In this document: piece after piece, positions 1 through 7,328 of the stretch | How positions within the stretch are numbered: the stretch's first letter is position 1 | How the letters are laid out: each line of letters opens with the position of its first letter | From: Caulobacteraceae bacterium | Lineage (GTDB): Bacteria > Pseudomonadota > Alphaproteobacteria > Caulobacterales > Caulobacteraceae | Assembly: GCA_003136615.1 (NCBI GenBank) | Contig: PLFA01000034.1 | Location: 23,380 to 37,247, forward strand | DNA length: 13,868 bases | Direction: 5' to 3' | Made by a program: the position numbers and the translations under genes | The notes under the pieces: generated by a model | Told to the model about the DNA's origin: nothing | The model's database searches: none | What the model saw: the letters and a program-made list of their open reading frames with translations, nothing else

Positions 1-241
1 TCCAGGCGCGAGCGTGACCGGCAGAGCGCTATGCCGCGCCAGATCCGTAAAATATGCGTTAGCTCCAGAACCTTCGCGTCCGCGTCGTCCAAATAAGCGC
101 CAACCATTCAGACGGTGGTGATTCCGGCCATGATCCCTTGCGTCAGACGAATGGACGGCGTTCCCGGATGGGTGATGGGTACAACCGCCGCCAAAGCGCC
201 GACCGCGCGAAGCACGCATCGCCTTTCGATGAGCTCGCATC
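1..241. other. Left-edge leader region, no confident gene
   Basis: This stretch lies before the purine permease start. Two plus-strand frames and one minus-strand frame are open to the window edge. The minus-strand one would begin at an ATG at 107-105, directly after an in-frame TGA, and read leftwards for 35 codons. None shows a recognisable motif or a convincing ribosome binding site. The region may carry the permease promoter, but no clear -35/-10 pair is visible. Confidence 0.3.
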
Positions 242-1558
242 ATGTTTGAACGCCTGTTCCAGATCAAACAGCGCGGAACCAGCCTACGCACCGAGGTTTT
301 CGCCGGCTTCACGACGTTCTTCACCATGGCTTATATCGTGGTGGTCAATCCCTCGATCCTGGGCCAGGCGGGCATGCCCCTGGCGGGAGTGGCGGCGGCC
401 ACCTGCATCGCCGCGGGCCTCGGCAGCATCCTCATGGGGGTCATCTCCAACTATCCTCTGGCCCTGGCGCCGGGGATGGGTCTCAACGCCTATTTCACCT
501 TCACGGTCGTCAAGGGTCTGGGCGTGCCGTGGGAAACGGCGCTCGGCTGCGTCTTCCTTTCAGGCGTCGCCTTCTTGCTGCTGACCGTGGTTGGCGCGCG
601 CCAGATGATCGTCAACGCCATTCCCCGTTCGCTCTTCTCAGCCGTCGCCGGAGGGGTCGGGCTGTTCATTGCCTTTATAGGCTTCAAGGACGCCGGCATC
701 ATCGTCGCGAACCCCGCCACCACCGTCGGGCTCGGCGATCTCACGGCGCATAGCGTGGCCCTGTCGCTTCTGGGTCTGACCATCATCGCGGGACTGCAGG
801 CCTGGAAGGTCAAGGGGGCCCTGCTGATCGGAATTTTGGCGACCACGGTCGGAGGCTGGCTTCTTGGGCTCGTCCATTTCGCCCCCGCGCCCTACCAACT
901 CTCGGCCCTTTCCGCGACGGCCTTCAAACTGAACATCCCCGCGGCCCTCAGCCTGAAGGGCGCGTTCGGCGCGGCCCTGGTCGAGATCGTGTTTGTCTTC
1001 CTGTTCGTGGATCTCTTCGACAATGTCGGGACCTTGGTGGCGGTGACCAAGCGCGCGGGGTTCATCATGCCGGACGGCACGATTCCGCGCCTGAACCGGA
1101 TCCTATTCGCCGATTCCATCGCCACCCTGATCGGCGCCACGGCCGGCACCAGTACAGTGACAAGCTATGTGGAAAGCGCCGCGGGGGTCGAGGTCGGGGG
1201 ACGCACGGGCCTGACCAGCGTGGTGGTGGGTCTTCTCTTTCTGCTGACCTTTTTCTTCGCCCCCCTGGTCCAGGCGATTCCCGCAGCCGCCACGGCGCCG
1301 GCCCTGATCCTGGTGGGCGCCATGATGATGGGCGCCCTAGCGGAAGTGGAATGGGCCGACCCGATCATCGCCATCCCCGCCTTCCTCACCCTCATCATGA
1401 TCCCCCTCACCTTCTCCATCGCGAATGGCCTCGCCTTCGGCATCACCAGCCACGCGATCCTCATTCTTGTCCGCGGCCAGGCGCGGCGGAAGGATTGGCT
1501 GGTTTTCCTGCTGGCGTTCCTCTTCACGCTCCGGTTCATCTATCTGGCGAAGTCGTGA
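242..1558 (+). CDS. NCS2-family purine permease, AzgA/PbuG type (adenine/guanine/hypoxanthine)
   Basis: Inner-membrane proton symporter expected to import purine bases such as adenine, guanine or hypoxanthine for salvage. The 438-residue length matches the AzgA-like (COG2252) branch of the NCS2 family. The N-terminus MFERLFQIKQRGTSLRTEV followed by a first membrane segment is typical of that branch. Family motifs are visible: PGMGLNAYF at about residues 77-85, FVDLFDNVGTL at 255-265, and GTSTVTSYVESAAG at 302-315. The rest is a series of roughly a dozen or more hydrophobic segments. Start: the ATG at 242 gives the conserved N-terminus, although only a weak purine stretch precedes it. The gene stands alone on its strand and converges on the phosphoesterase. 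Family assignment is firm. The exact base transported cannot be read from sequence, and no purine riboswitch was recognised upstream. Confidence 0.93.
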   Translation: MFERLFQIKQRGTSLRTEVFAGFTTFFTMAYIVVVNPSILGQAGMPLAGVAAATCIAAGLGSILMGVISNYPLALAPGMGLNAYFTFTVVKGLGVPWETALGCVFLSGVAFLLLTVVGARQMIVNAIPRSLFSAVAGGVGLFIAFIGFKDAGIIVANPATTVGLGDLTAHSVALSLLGLTIIAGLQAWKVKGALLIGILATTVGGWLLGLVHFAPAPYQLSALSATAFKLNIPAALSLKGAFGAALVEIVFVFLFVDLFDNVGTLVAVTKRAGFIMPDGTIPRLNRILFADSIATLIGATAGTSTVTSYVESAAGVEVGGRTGLTSVVVGLLFLLTFFFAPLVQAIPAAATAPALILVGAMMMGALAEVEWADPIIAIPAFLTLIMIPLTFSIANGLAFGITSHAILILVRGQARRKDWLVFLLAFLFTLRFIYLAKS

Positions 1559-1609
1559 AGCAAGTTCGCCATCGCGCGGGTCGGGAGGAACTGGCCGCGC
1601 GGTTTGCTT
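1558..1609. terminator. Possible bidirectional terminator hairpin between convergent genes
   Basis: Two nested inverted repeats span the gap between the permease stop and the phosphoesterase stop. The outer arms are AAGCAA (1558-1563) and TTGCTT (1604-1609). The inner arms are CGCGCGG (1573-1579) and CCGCGCG (1595-1601). The two sides between inner and outer arms are unequal, 9 bases against 2, and there is no strong T run. The position between convergent stops is what suggests termination in both directions. Confidence 0.4.
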
Positions 1610-2708
1610 AAGACCCGCCGAACAGCCGTGTCATGGGAACGACACCTTTGTCCGTATCGGCCGCATGGCGAAGGTGCTCGCCAATCCCGAAGGCGTCTTC
1701 GATCGTGCGCAGCAGGGAATAGTGGTTGTAGGGCGTGTCGTCGGCGAGGCCGCGCGGTCCATGATTGGTGATCACGATGGTCGGGATGTGGCCGCCGCCG
1801 AAATTGGAGGGTGCATCGGGTGTCACGGCGCAGCACCCGCTCCGCTCGCCCCCCGCGCCTTCATCGAAGGTGAGGATGATCGCCACATTATCCCGCCCCT
1901 TCCAGGCGCCCGTCGCCTGCAGCTCCGCCACCAGGCGTCCGATTTCCGCGTCGCCCCGACGGATCAGACCCGGCTTATTGGAGGCCACGCAATCGGGCGG
2001 CACGCGCGAACCCACCAGCCCGTGCATCTCGTTGCATTGATTGGGGACGATCAGGGCGAACCTCGGCAAATGGCCAGACTTCAAGTCCGCCTCTAGCCTG
2101 TCAAAACCCACCAGATGATCCTCCCGATGAGGATCGCTCTGGACGGAGGCGAAGTTCACGAAGCCGGCGTGCTTGGCGGCGTAGAGGGCCGTCTTGGTCG
2201 TGCCGTCGTCGAGGCTGGGGTCGGAGGCGATGAAGGCAAGGGAGCCCGGCGCGGGCAGGTTTTCCAGATAGGCCTTCCAGGTCAGGCCCGCGGTGAGGAG
2301 TTGGTCGCTCAGGCCCGGTCCGTAAACCGTGTGATCGCCATAGTTCGCCTCCTTACCGGCGCCGGCGCAGGTGGGCTCGGTCGTGCCCGGTTTGCAGTAC
2401 CAGGGATCATCATCATGGATGCCATTGGTATCGCCGCCGAGCAGCGCGACGTAATTGCCCTCGCTGGGATGAACCTCTCCAAAGAAACGCGTGGCATTGC
2501 CATAGGCCTTGGCGAGGCGCGCGATATTCGGGGCATCGACGCCGCCCAGAATTTGGTCGAAATCCTTGTTCTCCTCGACGATCACGAAGATGTGGGCGAA
2601 GCGCGGAACGCCCTCCAAGACTGGCGGGGCCGCCGCCGCGGCGCACGCCGCCAGGGCCATGCTCCCCGCCAGGACAGCGCCGCTGAACCACCCCCGCCAC
2701 AAGACCAT
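1608..2708 (-). CDS. Exported phosphoesterase, AcpA acid phosphatase / phospholipase C family
   Basis: Predicted to hydrolyse phosphomonoesters or phospholipids outside the cytoplasm; the substrate is not defined by sequence. The 366-residue protein starts with a signal peptide. The stretch LAAC at residues 19-22 also fits a lipobox, so it may be a lipoprotein anchored at Cys22. The family core is clear: IFVIVEENKDFDQILGG at about 40-56 (metal-binding/catalytic EEN), GNYVALLGG at 84-92, GDHTVYGPGLSDQL at 124-137, FVNFASV at 183-189, VPNQCNEMHG at 221-230, and ILTFDEG at 278-284 with the metal-binding DE pair. GGGHIPTIVITNHGPRG at 304-320 and HYSLLRTIEDAFG at 329-341 complete it. A purine-rich GGGAG lies about 9 bases before the ATG. 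The gene is monocistronic as far as can be seen, convergent with the permease. Confidence 0.88.
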   Translation of the reverse strand: MVLWRGWFSGAVLAGSMALAACAAAAAPPVLEGVPRFAHIFVIVEENKDFDQILGGVDAPNIARLAKAYGNATRFFGEVHPSEGNYVALLGGDTNGIHDDDPWYCKPGTTEPTCAGAGKEANYGDHTVYGPGLSDQLLTAGLTWKAYLENLPAPGSLAFIASDPSLDDGTTKTALYAAKHAGFVNFASVQSDPHREDHLVGFDRLEADLKSGHLPRFALIVPNQCNEMHGLVGSRVPPDCVASNKPGLIRRGDAEIGRLVAELQATGAWKGRDNVAIILTFDEGAGGERSGCCAVTPDAPSNFGGGHIPTIVITNHGPRGLADDTPYNHYSLLRTIEDAFGIGEHLRHAADTDKGVVPMTRLFGGS

Positions 2709-2888
2709 GCCTCGCCACTCCCAAGCTTGAACGCCCCGCCTCCTCTCAACACCAGTTCGGTGACGTTTTGCAGACAGGGGGAGTGAACGACGCCAAGAAT
2801 TCGGGATCGCGCCCGCGCCTTACGCGCCCATGCCTTGCGCAACACGGCGCGCGCGGCGTAAGAGGCCGTCCCTTCGGTGATCACCCGA

Positions 2889-2964
2889 TCCTCGGTAGCT
2901 CAGTTGGTAGAGCAGGCGGCTGTTAACCGCCGGGTCGCAGGTTCGAGTCCTGCCCGGGGAGCCA
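2889..2964 (+). tRNA. tRNA-Asn (anticodon GTT), CCA encoded
   Basis: A complete cloverleaf folds by eye. The acceptor stem pairs TCCTCGG (2889-2895) with CCGGGGA (2954-2960), including one T-G wobble. The anticodon stem pairs GGCGG (2915-2919) with CCGCC (2927-2931) around loop CTGTTAA, giving anticodon GTT at 2922-2924. The T arm pairs GCAGG (2937-2941) with CCTGC (2949-2953) around TTCGAGT. G2961 is the discriminator base and CCA follows at 2962-2964. A possible but weak promoter (TTGCGC at 2835-2840 with TAAGAG near 2859-2864) lies upstream. No integrase or duplicated 3' end is seen, so there is no sign that it served as an attachment site within this window. Confidence 0.97.
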
Positions 2965-2984
2965 CCGCTCAGTGTTCGTTAAAC

Positions 2985-3143
2985 GATCTGGTCAAAGCCC
3001 CCGGACGGCTTTATCCGGGGCGTTCGTCAGTTCGGTATGATCGCGGCGGATCAGGACAGCGGCGGCGACTGAGCGGCCGCAGGTAAGGCGAGAGCCAAAA
3101 ACAGGGCGCCGATCAGGCCCGGACCGTCAGATCGCTTGTTCAT
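2985..3143 (-). pseudogene. Degraded paralogue of the lipocalin-like protein at 3157-3726
   Basis: The minus strand carries remains of a second copy of the neighbouring small exported protein. From ATG at 3143-3141 a 30-codon frame encodes a signal peptide (MNKRSDGPGLIGALFLALAL, then PAAAQS) and stops at 3053-3051. In another frame the stretch AVLIRRDHTEL (DNA around 3025-3060) matches AVLLRRDHTEV of the intact gene. In a third frame GGFDQIV then a stop (2981-3005) matches GGFDQIIIIY. At DNA level a 15-base block (2985-2999) is identical to 3430-3444, and a 16-base block (3035-3050) is identical to 3479-3494. The spacer between the blocks is 35 bases here and 34 in the intact gene, which explains the frame change. 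The stretch for the first 45 or so mature residues and all of the C-terminal half are missing. Confidence 0.8.
2999..3020. terminator. Possible terminator hairpin after the tRNA / after the peptidase unit
   Basis: CCCCGGA (2999-3005) and TCCGGGG (3014-3020) form a perfect 7-base-pair stem with an 8-base loop. It sits 34 bases after the tRNA on the plus strand, and after the peptidase-lipocalin unit on the minus strand, where a short GGCTTT follows. The T run is weak on both strands, so a terminator role is tentative. It falls inside the decayed paralogue, in the part least like the intact copy. Confidence 0.3.
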
Positions 3144-3156
3144 GGACGTTCACTGT

Positions 3157-3726
3157 TCAATATCCGAGGACCGTCGCCACCCGATGCAAGTGACCCTGCG
3201 CGACCGACTGGAAGTCGTCTTGACCTGGCGACGTCATGGCGAAGTCCACCGCGAGCGACGTGGGACCGTCCACCTTGTATGTCAGTCGAAAGCGCGCCAG
3301 CCCCCCTCCGGCTGAGCTTGTGAAAACCACCGAGCGCCCGGGGTCAATCTTGGCCTCGGTATATAGAATGACATGCCGACCATCGGTGTAGTCGGCATGC
3401 AGCGTCTCACCGGCGGCATAGATGATGATGATCTGGTCAAAGCCACCCATGGGAACGCCGCTGGCGTCTCGCACCTCCGTATGATCGCGGCGGAGCAGAA
3501 CAGCGCCGCCGGCCTCTGGCGTGACCACGGAGGTTCCCCGGGCTGAGCCCCCCGTCTGCGCCACCGTGCCGTCGAAACCCGCCCAGTTCCCGACCAGAAA
3601 GCCAAGCGGCGCGAGGGCCGGCGCCAGCGGGGGCGGCGCCGGCGGGTCGGCCATGGCTGGCGAGGTCAGGCCTGGGAGGACCAAACCAACGATGACAAGA
3701 AGAGCGCTTGCGAGTCCCCTGATCAT
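3157..3726 (-). CDS. Small exported protein, lipocalin-like beta-barrel (DUF1579-like), function unknown
   Basis: Product of 189 residues from the ATG at 3726. That ATG overlaps the stop of the S9 peptidase as ATGA, so translation is probably coupled. An upstream ATG at 3777 would run 17 codons into the peptidase in another frame and is unlikely. Residues 1-26 form a signal peptide (MIRGLASALLVIVGLVLPGL..., cleavage likely after AMA). A proline/alanine-rich linker follows. Then comes LGFLVGNWAG, the short opening motif common to small beta-barrel proteins of the DUF1579 or lipocalin-like kind, and a series of predicted beta strands (for example VVTPEAGGAVLLRRDHTEV, GGFDQIIIIYAAG, LHADYTDGRHVILYTEAK, FRLTYKVDG). 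No catalytic motif is visible. The gene has a decayed paralogue immediately downstream. A role with the peptidase in the periplasm is inferred only from the overlap. Confidence 0.75.
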   Translation of the reverse strand: MIRGLASALLVIVGLVLPGLTSPAMADPPAPPPLAPALAPLGFLVGNWAGFDGTVAQTGGSARGTSVVTPEAGGAVLLRRDHTEVRDASGVPMGGFDQIIIIYAAGETLHADYTDGRHVILYTEAKIDPGRSVVFTSSAGGGLARFRLTYKVDGPTSLAVDFAMTSPGQDDFQSVAQGHLHRVATVLGY

Positions 3727-5861
3727 GGCGCGCTCGGCTTCGCCGTCTCCGCCGGCTTCAAATAGGTCGCCAGCCACGTATCCACCTCTTCATAGAATTT
3801 GCGGCTATCCTCGGGTTTCGTGATCCAATGCCAGGCGTCCGGCCAGACCAGCAGGCGGCTTGGAACCTTTTGACGCTGCAGCACCGACCAGGCCTCGAGG
3901 GTATTGTTGATGGGCACGCGGAAATCCCGCTCCCCAACGCTGAGCAGGATCGGCGTCTTCCAGCTCGCCGCATAGGTGATCGGGCTCTGATCATGCCAGA
4001 CCGGGCTGTTCTCCCAGGGTGGGCCGCCATTGGCGAGCTCGCGGCCATAGTTGAAATCGCTCGTGCCCCACTGGCTGGTGAGATCAACTTCGCCCGCATG
4101 GCTGATCAGGCATTTGAAGCGCGTGGTGGTCGCCTCCAGCCAATAGGTCAGGTGGCCGCCATAGCTGGCGCCGGCCGCGCACATGCGTGATCCGTCAATG
4201 AAGGGATAACGGACCAGGGCCTCGTCCACCGCCTGATTGATCTCGTCGCCCGGCGTCTTGAGGGGATCGAGCTTGATCGCCTGGGCGAACTTTTCGCCAA
4301 AGGTCGTGGAGCCCGTATAGTCGGTCATCAGGACCACATAACCGGGCGCCGCCAGGAGGTGATAATTCCAGCGCAGACCGATTTGGTCGGTATTGGCCGA
4401 CGCCGCCCCGCCATGGATGAAGACCAGCAGCGGATATTTCCTTTTGGGATCGAACCGCGGCGGCAGGATGACCATGTTGTGGATCGTCCGGCCCTTAGCG
4501 CTTGTGAAGGTGAAATGTTCCGGGGGCGCCCAATCTATCTTTGCCGCCGCGGCGGTATCGAATGTCGTGAGATTGACGTGGGTCTTTCCGGCCAGATCGA
4601 TCCGCACCACCTCCAACGGGGAGACGGAGCTGCCATAGGCGCCGATCAGCACCGGCGCGGCCGCCTTCCCAGCAATATCCAGTGAGGTGTAGCCACCGAC
4701 CTTGGGCGTGATCACCGCCCCCGGCGCGCCGCCAGCGGCGCCCATCTCATAGATGTCTTCACGACCCGAATCCGGAACGAGCAGATAGGCGGACTGACCA
4801 TCTGGGGTGAGCGCATAAGCCTCCACTTCCTTGTCGAATTCGGGGGTGAGGGTCTTGGCCTCTCCGCCGCCGGGCCAGGCCAGGCGCGTCAGCCTCGAGA
4901 GGTGGTAGACCTCCTGATCCTGGGGCTCATAGGCGAAATAGAGCCATTTGCCGTCAGGGCTGAACTTCGCGCTCCGATAGCCGCCGGCCAGGGGCGTGAC
5001 GACGCGCGCCTCCCCGCCGCTCGCGGGCAGGCTGTAGATATGGAAGCCGACAAAGGCGAAGGCGGCGTTCCAGGCCTCGCTGGTGGCCGTAAACAGGATC
5101 TGGCTCCCATCGGGGCTCCAGATCGGCGAGAGGCTGGCATGGGATTCCCCCTCCTCGCCGGCAAATCCCGACTGGCGGGCCAGGGCTGTCGGCGAGAGGA
5201 TATCCTTTGCCTCCGCGCCGGGGTCGAGAGATTGCACGAGGATCGTGGGCTGGCGGCCGTCAAGCCACGCGTTCCAGTAGCGCACCGGGAAGTGCTCATA
5301 GACCCTCAGATTGTATTTGTGGGCCTTGTGCTCATCGGCGATCTTGATGTTGGCGGCATCGTCCAACGCGCCCGGCCAGACCAGGGATTCGAACAGGATC
5401 GCCTGCCCGTCCGGACGCCATTGGGGATCGAAGGCGCCGGTGGAAACGTGGGTGATTCTCTGGGCCTCGCCACCGTGAGCCAGATCGAGCACATAGACCT
5501 GATCGGCGGTATCCCCATCGCGCTTCGTGACAAAGGCGATACGGGTGCTGTCCGGCGACCAGACCACATCGCTTTCGGGCGCCTTGGTATTGGTGATCCG
5601 GCGCGGCGGCGCGGACCCATCGGCGGGAACGAGCCACAGGTCGCTCACGGCCTTATCGGGATCATAGGCGGGCTCGGCGACGGGGAAGACCACCCAATGA
5701 CCGTCGGGGCTGACCAGAGGCTTGCCCACCCGCTTCATCAGGAACAGGGTCTCGTGAGTGAGGATTGCCTTGGCCGGCGCCGGGGCGGCGGGCGACGCGA
5801 GGATCGCCGTGGCGCAGGCCATAGCGGCGGCCATCGCCGTCAGTCCAAAGGAAAATTTCAT
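3723..5861 (-). CDS. Exported S9-family prolyl-oligopeptidase-type peptidase (S9C, dipeptidyl/acylaminoacyl-peptidase-like)
   Basis: Serine peptidase expected to release short peptides or amino acids from oligopeptides in the periplasm. The chosen start gives 712 residues. GAGGGAG lies five bases before this ATG, and the protein then begins with a signal peptide (MKFSFGLTAMAAAMACATAI..., cleavage near residue 32). A start 24 bases upstream (5885) lacks this fit. The N-terminal half is a beta-propeller with repeated W.PDG / FSPDGKWL motifs (for example SPDGHWVVF, WSPDSTRIAF, WSPDGSQILF, FSPDGKWLYF). The C-terminal alpha/beta hydrolase domain carries the catalytic triad: Ser566 in GASYGG, Asp646 in GERDFRVP and His678 in DAWHWI, followed by KPEDS as is usual in S9C enzymes. 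It is the first gene of a two-gene unit with the overlapping lipocalin-like gene and is divergent from the alpha/beta hydrolase at 5909. Confidence 0.92.
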   Translation of the reverse strand: MKFSFGLTAMAAAMACATAILASPAAPAPAKAILTHETLFLMKRVGKPLVSPDGHWVVFPVAEPAYDPDKAVSDLWLVPADGSAPPRRITNTKAPESDVVWSPDSTRIAFVTKRDGDTADQVYVLDLAHGGEAQRITHVSTGAFDPQWRPDGQAILFESLVWPGALDDAANIKIADEHKAHKYNLRVYEHFPVRYWNAWLDGRQPTILVQSLDPGAEAKDILSPTALARQSGFAGEEGESHASLSPIWSPDGSQILFTATSEAWNAAFAFVGFHIYSLPASGGEARVVTPLAGGYRSAKFSPDGKWLYFAYEPQDQEVYHLSRLTRLAWPGGGEAKTLTPEFDKEVEAYALTPDGQSAYLLVPDSGREDIYEMGAAGGAPGAVITPKVGGYTSLDIAGKAAAPVLIGAYGSSVSPLEVVRIDLAGKTHVNLTTFDTAAAAKIDWAPPEHFTFTSAKGRTIHNMVILPPRFDPKRKYPLLVFIHGGAASANTDQIGLRWNYHLLAAPGYVVLMTDYTGSTTFGEKFAQAIKLDPLKTPGDEINQAVDEALVRYPFIDGSRMCAAGASYGGHLTYWLEATTTRFKCLISHAGEVDLTSQWGTSDFNYGRELANGGPPWENSPVWHDQSPITYAASWKTPILLSVGERDFRVPINNTLEAWSVLQRQKVPSRLLVWPDAWHWITKPEDSRKFYEEVDTWLATYLKPAETAKPSAP

Positions 5862-5866
5862 GCACG

Positions 5867-5873
5867 CTCCCTC
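5867..5873 (-). promoter_or_regulatory. Ribosome binding site of the S9 peptidase
   Basis: The minus strand reads GAGGGAG here, five bases before the ATG at 5861-5859. It decides the start in favour of 5861 over the ATG at 5885, because it gives good spacing and places the signal peptide at the N-terminus. Confidence 0.75.
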
Positions 5874-5908
5874 ATTGTCGCCCACATCCTCATATCAAGA
5901 GCGCCGTC

Positions 5909-6838
5909 ATGTCCACGCACGAGCCCCGTGTGAAATTAAGTCCCGTGATCTTCGCTCTGGTTATCGCCTTGGCCGCCGCTTGTGGCGCGCACGCCCAGGC
6001 CATATCCGCCCAGCCACCCCTTTTCGTGGATTGCCGCGGCGCGCCGACCGCCTCGCCGACGGTGATCCTCGAGGCCGGCGCCTTTGGGACCTCGGCGGAC
6101 TGGGATCGGGTGCTGGATGATCTCTCAGCGGGCGGCCGGGTCTGCGCCTATGATCGGGCCGGCGTCGGCCGCTCGCCACCGCGCCCCGACGGGCTCGGCG
6201 TGCTGGACAAGGCGCGGGAACTGCGCGGCCTGCTGGATCAGATCGGCGAGAGCGGCCCCATCATTCTCGTCGGCCATTCCAATGGCGCGCTCTATGCCGA
6301 GGCCTTCGCCCGGCTCTATCCGGAGCGCGTCGCGGGCCTAGTCTATGTGAACGGCGTGGGGACCGATGATCTGGACTTCCCGCCCCTCATGGCGAACCTC
6401 GCCGACGAAAGGCGCCTTTCCAAGATGGCGGTGTCAGTGGCGCGTCTCGGCCTTTCGCGTCTCGTGGCCGATGAGTTGAGCGAGGGCGGCCTGAGCCCCG
6501 CGGCGGAGCGACGAAAGCGCGCGGCCCTTGAATGTCTGCGCTGCCTTGAGGTCTCGCGCGATGAAGATCGTCTGATCGTCGCGGGCCTGAAAGCCACGCG
6601 CGCTCTGCCGGATGACGTGCGGCATATTCCGACCGTGGTGATTGTCGGCGATCCCAGCCCGGATTTCGACCTGGCGCCGATCTGGATGAAGGCCGAGATC
6701 GGCCCCGCCGCGCGGGCTGATACAAGCTGGATCCTGGACGCACCGGGCGCCAGCCACGTCTCGCCCCTCAGCCGCGACAGGGCCTATGTAGACGCCGCCG
6801 TGGCCTGGTTGCGCGCGCCCTATCTCAAGGCGCCGTGA
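5909..6838 (+). CDS. Exported alpha/beta hydrolase
   Basis: A 309-residue protein of the alpha/beta-hydrolase fold; the reaction is probably ester, lactone or amide hydrolysis, but the substrate is unknown. Residues 10-29 form a signal peptide with likely cleavage after AHA (27-29). Cys25 within LAAAC is a weaker lipobox alternative. The oxyanion-loop region reads LEAGAFGTSADWDRV (54-68) and is followed by YDRAGVGRS (81-89). The nucleophile elbow is GHSNG with Ser124, the acid is probably Asp248 in VIVGDPS, and the base is His283 in GASHVSP. This arrangement resembles exported esterases near the haloperoxidase and epoxide-hydrolase groups. The gene diverges from the S9 peptidase with 47 bases between starts, so the two promoters are probably overlapping. 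It ends 12 bases before the stop of the convergent glyoxalase gene. Only a weak AAGAG precedes the start. Confidence 0.87.
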   Translation: MSTHEPRVKLSPVIFALVIALAAACGAHAQAISAQPPLFVDCRGAPTASPTVILEAGAFGTSADWDRVLDDLSAGGRVCAYDRAGVGRSPPRPDGLGVLDKARELRGLLDQIGESGPIILVGHSNGALYAEAFARLYPERVAGLVYVNGVGTDDLDFPPLMANLADERRLSKMAVSVARLGLSRLVADELSEGGLSPAAERRKRAALECLRCLEVSRDEDRLIVAGLKATRALPDDVRHIPTVVIVGDPSPDFDLAPIWMKAEIGPAARADTSWILDAPGASHVSPLSRDRAYVDAAVAWLRAPYLKAP

Positions 6839-6850
6839 CGGGGCGCGTCG

Positions 6851-7291
6851 CTACCAAACCCCGGTATTGGCCATGTCCTTCCAGGGCGCGGCGGGGGCGA
6901 GAGAGCCGCCCTTCTGCAGCAGTTCGATGGAAATGCCCTCGGGCGAGCGGACAAAGGCCATATGGCCGTCGCGGGGCGGGCGATTGATGGTGACGCCCTT
7001 GTCGCTCAGGCGCTGGCATGCGGCGTAGATGTCATCCACCTGATAAGCGAGATGGCCGAAGTTCCGGCCGCCGTCATAAGGCTCCGGATCCCAGTTATAT
7101 GTCAGCTCCACCAGCGGCGCGCGCTGCGCCTTGGCGGCCTCCACGTCATCGGGCGCGCAGAGGAAGACGAGGGTGAAGCGACCGCCCTGATTCTCGTATC
7201 GCGACACCTCCTCCAGGCCGAGACCGCCGCAATAGAAATCGAGCGCCTTATCCAGATCGGCGACCCGAACCATCGTGTGGAGATATTTCAT
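6851..7291 (-). CDS. gloA: Lactoylglutathione lyase (glyoxalase I), VOC superfamily
   Basis: Cytoplasmic metalloenzyme that isomerises the hemithioacetal of methylglyoxal and glutathione to S-lactoylglutathione. From the chosen start it is 146 residues, slightly longer than the classic 135-residue enzyme because of a short C-terminal tail. The opening MKYLHTMVRVADLDKALDFY matches GloA closely. The four metal ligands are present at His5 (LHTMVRV), Glu62 (VELTYNW), His80 (FGHLAYQV) and Glu123 (SIELLQK), the same pattern as the E. coli enzyme. The start at 7291 is preferred over 7297: it puts AAAAGG (7300-7305) eight bases away rather than two, and aligns the first ligand at residue 5. It lies 37 bases after the ABC transporter stop on the same strand and is probably co-transcribed with it. 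Confidence 0.92.
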   Translation of the reverse strand: MKYLHTMVRVADLDKALDFYCGGLGLEEVSRYENQGGRFTLVFLCAPDDVEAAKAQRAPLVELTYNWDPEPYDGGRNFGHLAYQVDDIYAACQRLSDKGVTINRPPRDGHMAFVRSPEGISIELLQKGGSLAPAAPWKDMANTGVW

Positions 7292-7328
7292 GGGCATGAC
7301 CTTTTAGATTGAGAGTTCGAGAGAGATT

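Noticed and set aside
1..107. Minus-strand ORF reading off the left edge (35 codons from ATG at 107), and plus-strand frames open to the edge
   Set aside because: Too short, no ribosome binding site and no recognisable motif; could be a real edge gene but cannot be supported.
2115..2786. 223-codon plus-strand frame opposite the phosphoesterase
   Set aside because: Antisense shadow; the minus-strand frame carries all the family motifs.
2889..3143. tRNA-Asn as the attachment site of a genomic island
   Set aside because: No integrase, no repeat of the tRNA 3' end, and the adjacent DNA is a decayed copy of a local gene rather than foreign material.
4902..5933. Long plus-strand open frame (343 codons) opposite the S9 peptidase
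   Set aside because: Antisense shadow of a GC-rich gene; no domain, and the minus-strand peptidase has full motifs and a triad.
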